Shown in pieces: positions 6,401-6,715 of a DNA stretch of 6,715 bases. Position 1 is the stretch's first letter. Each line of letters begins with the position of its first letter. Both the position numbers and the translations under genes were made by a program. The notes beneath the pieces are model-generated. The model did no database searches and was not told the origin of the DNA. It saw nothing but the letters and a program-made list of their open reading frames with translations. Source of the stretch: an uncultured Verrucomicrobiota bacterium (lineage in GTDB: Bacteria > Verrucomicrobiota > Kiritimatiellia > RFP12 > UBA1067); the NCBI GenBank assembly GCA_946631345.1, contig CAMPAA010000176.1, forward strand, positions 1 through 6,715, in the 5' to 3' direction.

Positions 6401-6715
6401 AGCGTCATGAGGTGCGTTGCGCGCCAGTTGAAGTCGCGCAGAACCACCTCCGACCAGGGGATGGACTTGTCTAAGTAGCTTTTGCTTGCGACTGTCGTGC
6501 CAAGGTCTGTAGTAACGGCGGCGGTGTCCATCGCGACATACGTGTCGAGATCGGGAAGCGATCCCGCGCGGCCGCTGTTGCCCTGCCCCCAGAACCTGCC
6601 GTCCCACTTGTCGGGAAGAGGCAGAACGGCGCGGCACTTTATGTCGCTGCCGCGCTCCGGCGCGAGCGTGAAATCGACACGCACGAATGCGTCCGTCACG
6701 GACACGTTCTCCTTC
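3466..6715 (-). CDS. Tannase/feruloyl esterase fused to a glycoside-hydrolase-like region, 5' end cut
   Basis: The frame stays open to the right edge, so the true start and any signal peptide are outside. Residues are counted from the GTG at 6705. Residues 1-445 are a tannase/feruloyl esterase alpha/beta hydrolase (PF07519 type), which cleaves ester-linked phenolic acids: WDGRFWGQGNSGRAG (34-48), NWRATHLMTLYGKR, YFNGGSTGGRQG with nucleophile Ser125, AGWEDQTIPPG with Asp333, PGCAHGGGRG with His372. The Cys normally just before Ser and just after His are both Gly (124, 373). Residues 475-800 look like a glycosidase TIM barrel, with Glu526 (MDEMF), Glu627 (FTIECSF) and Glu713 (IYNEHG) as candidate acids. 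Residues 842-1000 resemble a class I glutamine-amidotransferase-like domain (FLFLLGRNVMDD, YVKGGGTLML), and 1020-1079 a beta domain. No Met lies between 417 and 525, so the second half is not a separate gene. The esterase assignment is firm; the C-terminal assignment is inference, with no family named. Confidence 0.85.
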   Translation of the reverse strand, partial: KENVSVTDAFVRVDFTLAPERGSDIKCRAVLPLPDKWDGRFWGQGNSGRAGSLPDLDTYVAMDTAAVTTDLGTTVASKSYLDKSIPWSEVVLRDFNWRATHLMTLYGKRIVEAFYGRPCSRAYFNGGSTGGRQGMSEALRFPGDYDGIISALPANLGVVNEVAIWHLWRQTHDAAGNALFTKEDMAALADAAIEFKSKSDPKPYAGHVIADGRFTEDEIDGFIAFAVKKRPSLAGGDRPARLKALYMPLFHKGRCYFTGFSPGTNHGANYHWGSLLSMPHFLAGKGFTQARWKDVGFDQIDRYIKEASQEFNACSTDLSAFVARGGKIIMTAGWEDQTIPPGPIVDFYECVCEANGGLDRVLGFMRLFCVPGCAHGGGRGRVMTGAPSGRQVKEQLIAWCEDGAPPEKLSVRWRDGKVNMPVAPYPWLYRLDEKGEWTLEKRPRAVPRIDPSCLETELRVGGGAEGPAAPHVVRTGSIAEGGFGVKTAETLTKDGCGTLLNLFHGKWTPDKVRAVGEHCRRHGCTFTMDEMFSRWSGDWKKEYAPQKDALLAALREYADVCEGSQHYSESGGLMFYWHPHDARYHGAPSPRVPAGGNSLMQAYENTCAQARRDLQQAKDAGLPAPYFTIECSFGFAPYLLRAGYDRVDLEVVYSDELERAYAGVKTAAEVFGRKSFGADMAMDWYGGMQSDMLWEARWRTSLYHAWMRGADPIYNEHGLMSLESHGRAFGHDDPVTRRYRKVLADFTAWCRANPRAGGYPLAAVGAIQGRFDGYAGIFQTHLFGQRTNDAFRVTEADRTAWRLFDGLYRRRGWQERDSWGDADCSGNPPLGAAGILPFDAPAEAFAKYRFLFLLGRNVMDDTLYRRLIDYVKGGGTLMLAASHLSAQDAPDGAFAPYNGGDWSALAGVKLLPGKAWHLPHGVKFVKNPGPGWNFQPLTNVWDPDFIEGGFDIPMLEVGSATPFIVASDRFHEKRLAECKGIGFVNEVGRGRVILLASLDSPGAFGVRKLYSFLMAKAMEAVGTVTWPKVECADTVRWNVYPDGTVYLLNTEVRLAQEAVLRRAEGVPDETVRLLPGELKILK

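Noticed and set aside
3802..6474. Long plus-strand frames (3802-4755, 317 codons; 5590-6474, 294 codons)
   Set aside because: They lie antisense to the conserved esterase-hydrolase gene, are rich in Arg, Ala and Pro, have no recognisable motif, and are explained by the high GC content, which makes stops rare.
6697..6705. GTG at 6705 or 6699 as true start of the esterase fusion
   Set aside because: An AAGGAG lies just upstream, but the frame remains open to the edge and a start here would leave no signal peptide and a shortened N-terminus. A 5'-truncated gene is more likely.

Overview
This is GC-rich bacterial DNA in which every supported gene lies on the minus strand, so transcription runs from base 6715 towards base 1. 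Nothing in the window fixes the taxon. A secreted plant-glycan enzyme operon beside a MerR / aldo-keto reductase / flavodoxin-type redox cluster fits a fermentative, gut- or sediment-type anaerobe. The Verrucomicrobiota-Kiritimatiellota-Lentisphaerota or Bacteroidota are possible sources, but that is a low-confidence inference. There are no RNA genes, CRISPR arrays or transposases.

Region 1 (6715 to 1342) is a two-gene carbohydrate operon. The first gene is cut by the right edge. It encodes a very large protein fusing a tannase/feruloyl-esterase domain to a roughly 600-residue C-terminal part. That part looks like an unassigned glycoside hydrolase: a presumed TIM barrel, a glutamine-amidotransferase-like domain and a C-terminal beta domain, an order reminiscent of GH42. 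Twenty-seven bases downstream is an exported GH78-type alpha-L-rhamnosidase. Together they suggest removal of acyl esters and terminal rhamnose from a plant substrate such as pectin side chains or phenolic rhamnosides; the exact substrate is not visible.

Region 2 (about 1341 to 827) has no confident intact gene. Its first part may hold a small frameshifted coding remnant. The rest (1074 to 827) shows only weak short repeats.

Region 3 (826 to 1) is a decaying redox-response operon. It opens with a textbook MerR-family promoter: -35 and -10 boxes separated by 19 bp, with a 20-bp palindrome over the spacer. Behind it lie a 47-codon ORF resembling the start of a MerR regulator, an aldo/keto reductase pseudogene (amber stop at codon 2 plus a large in-frame internal deletion), a nested inverted repeat, and the intact start of a flavodoxin-like NAD(P)H-dependent FMN reductase that runs off the left edge. 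The controlled promoter and the last gene appear sound while the genes between have eroded.

The most notable points are: the esterase-hydrolase fusion, whose esterase half has lost both cysteines of the family's CS-D-HC disulfide while keeping the catalytic triad; the unassigned hydrolase-like C-terminal half; and the MerR operon caught in decay.
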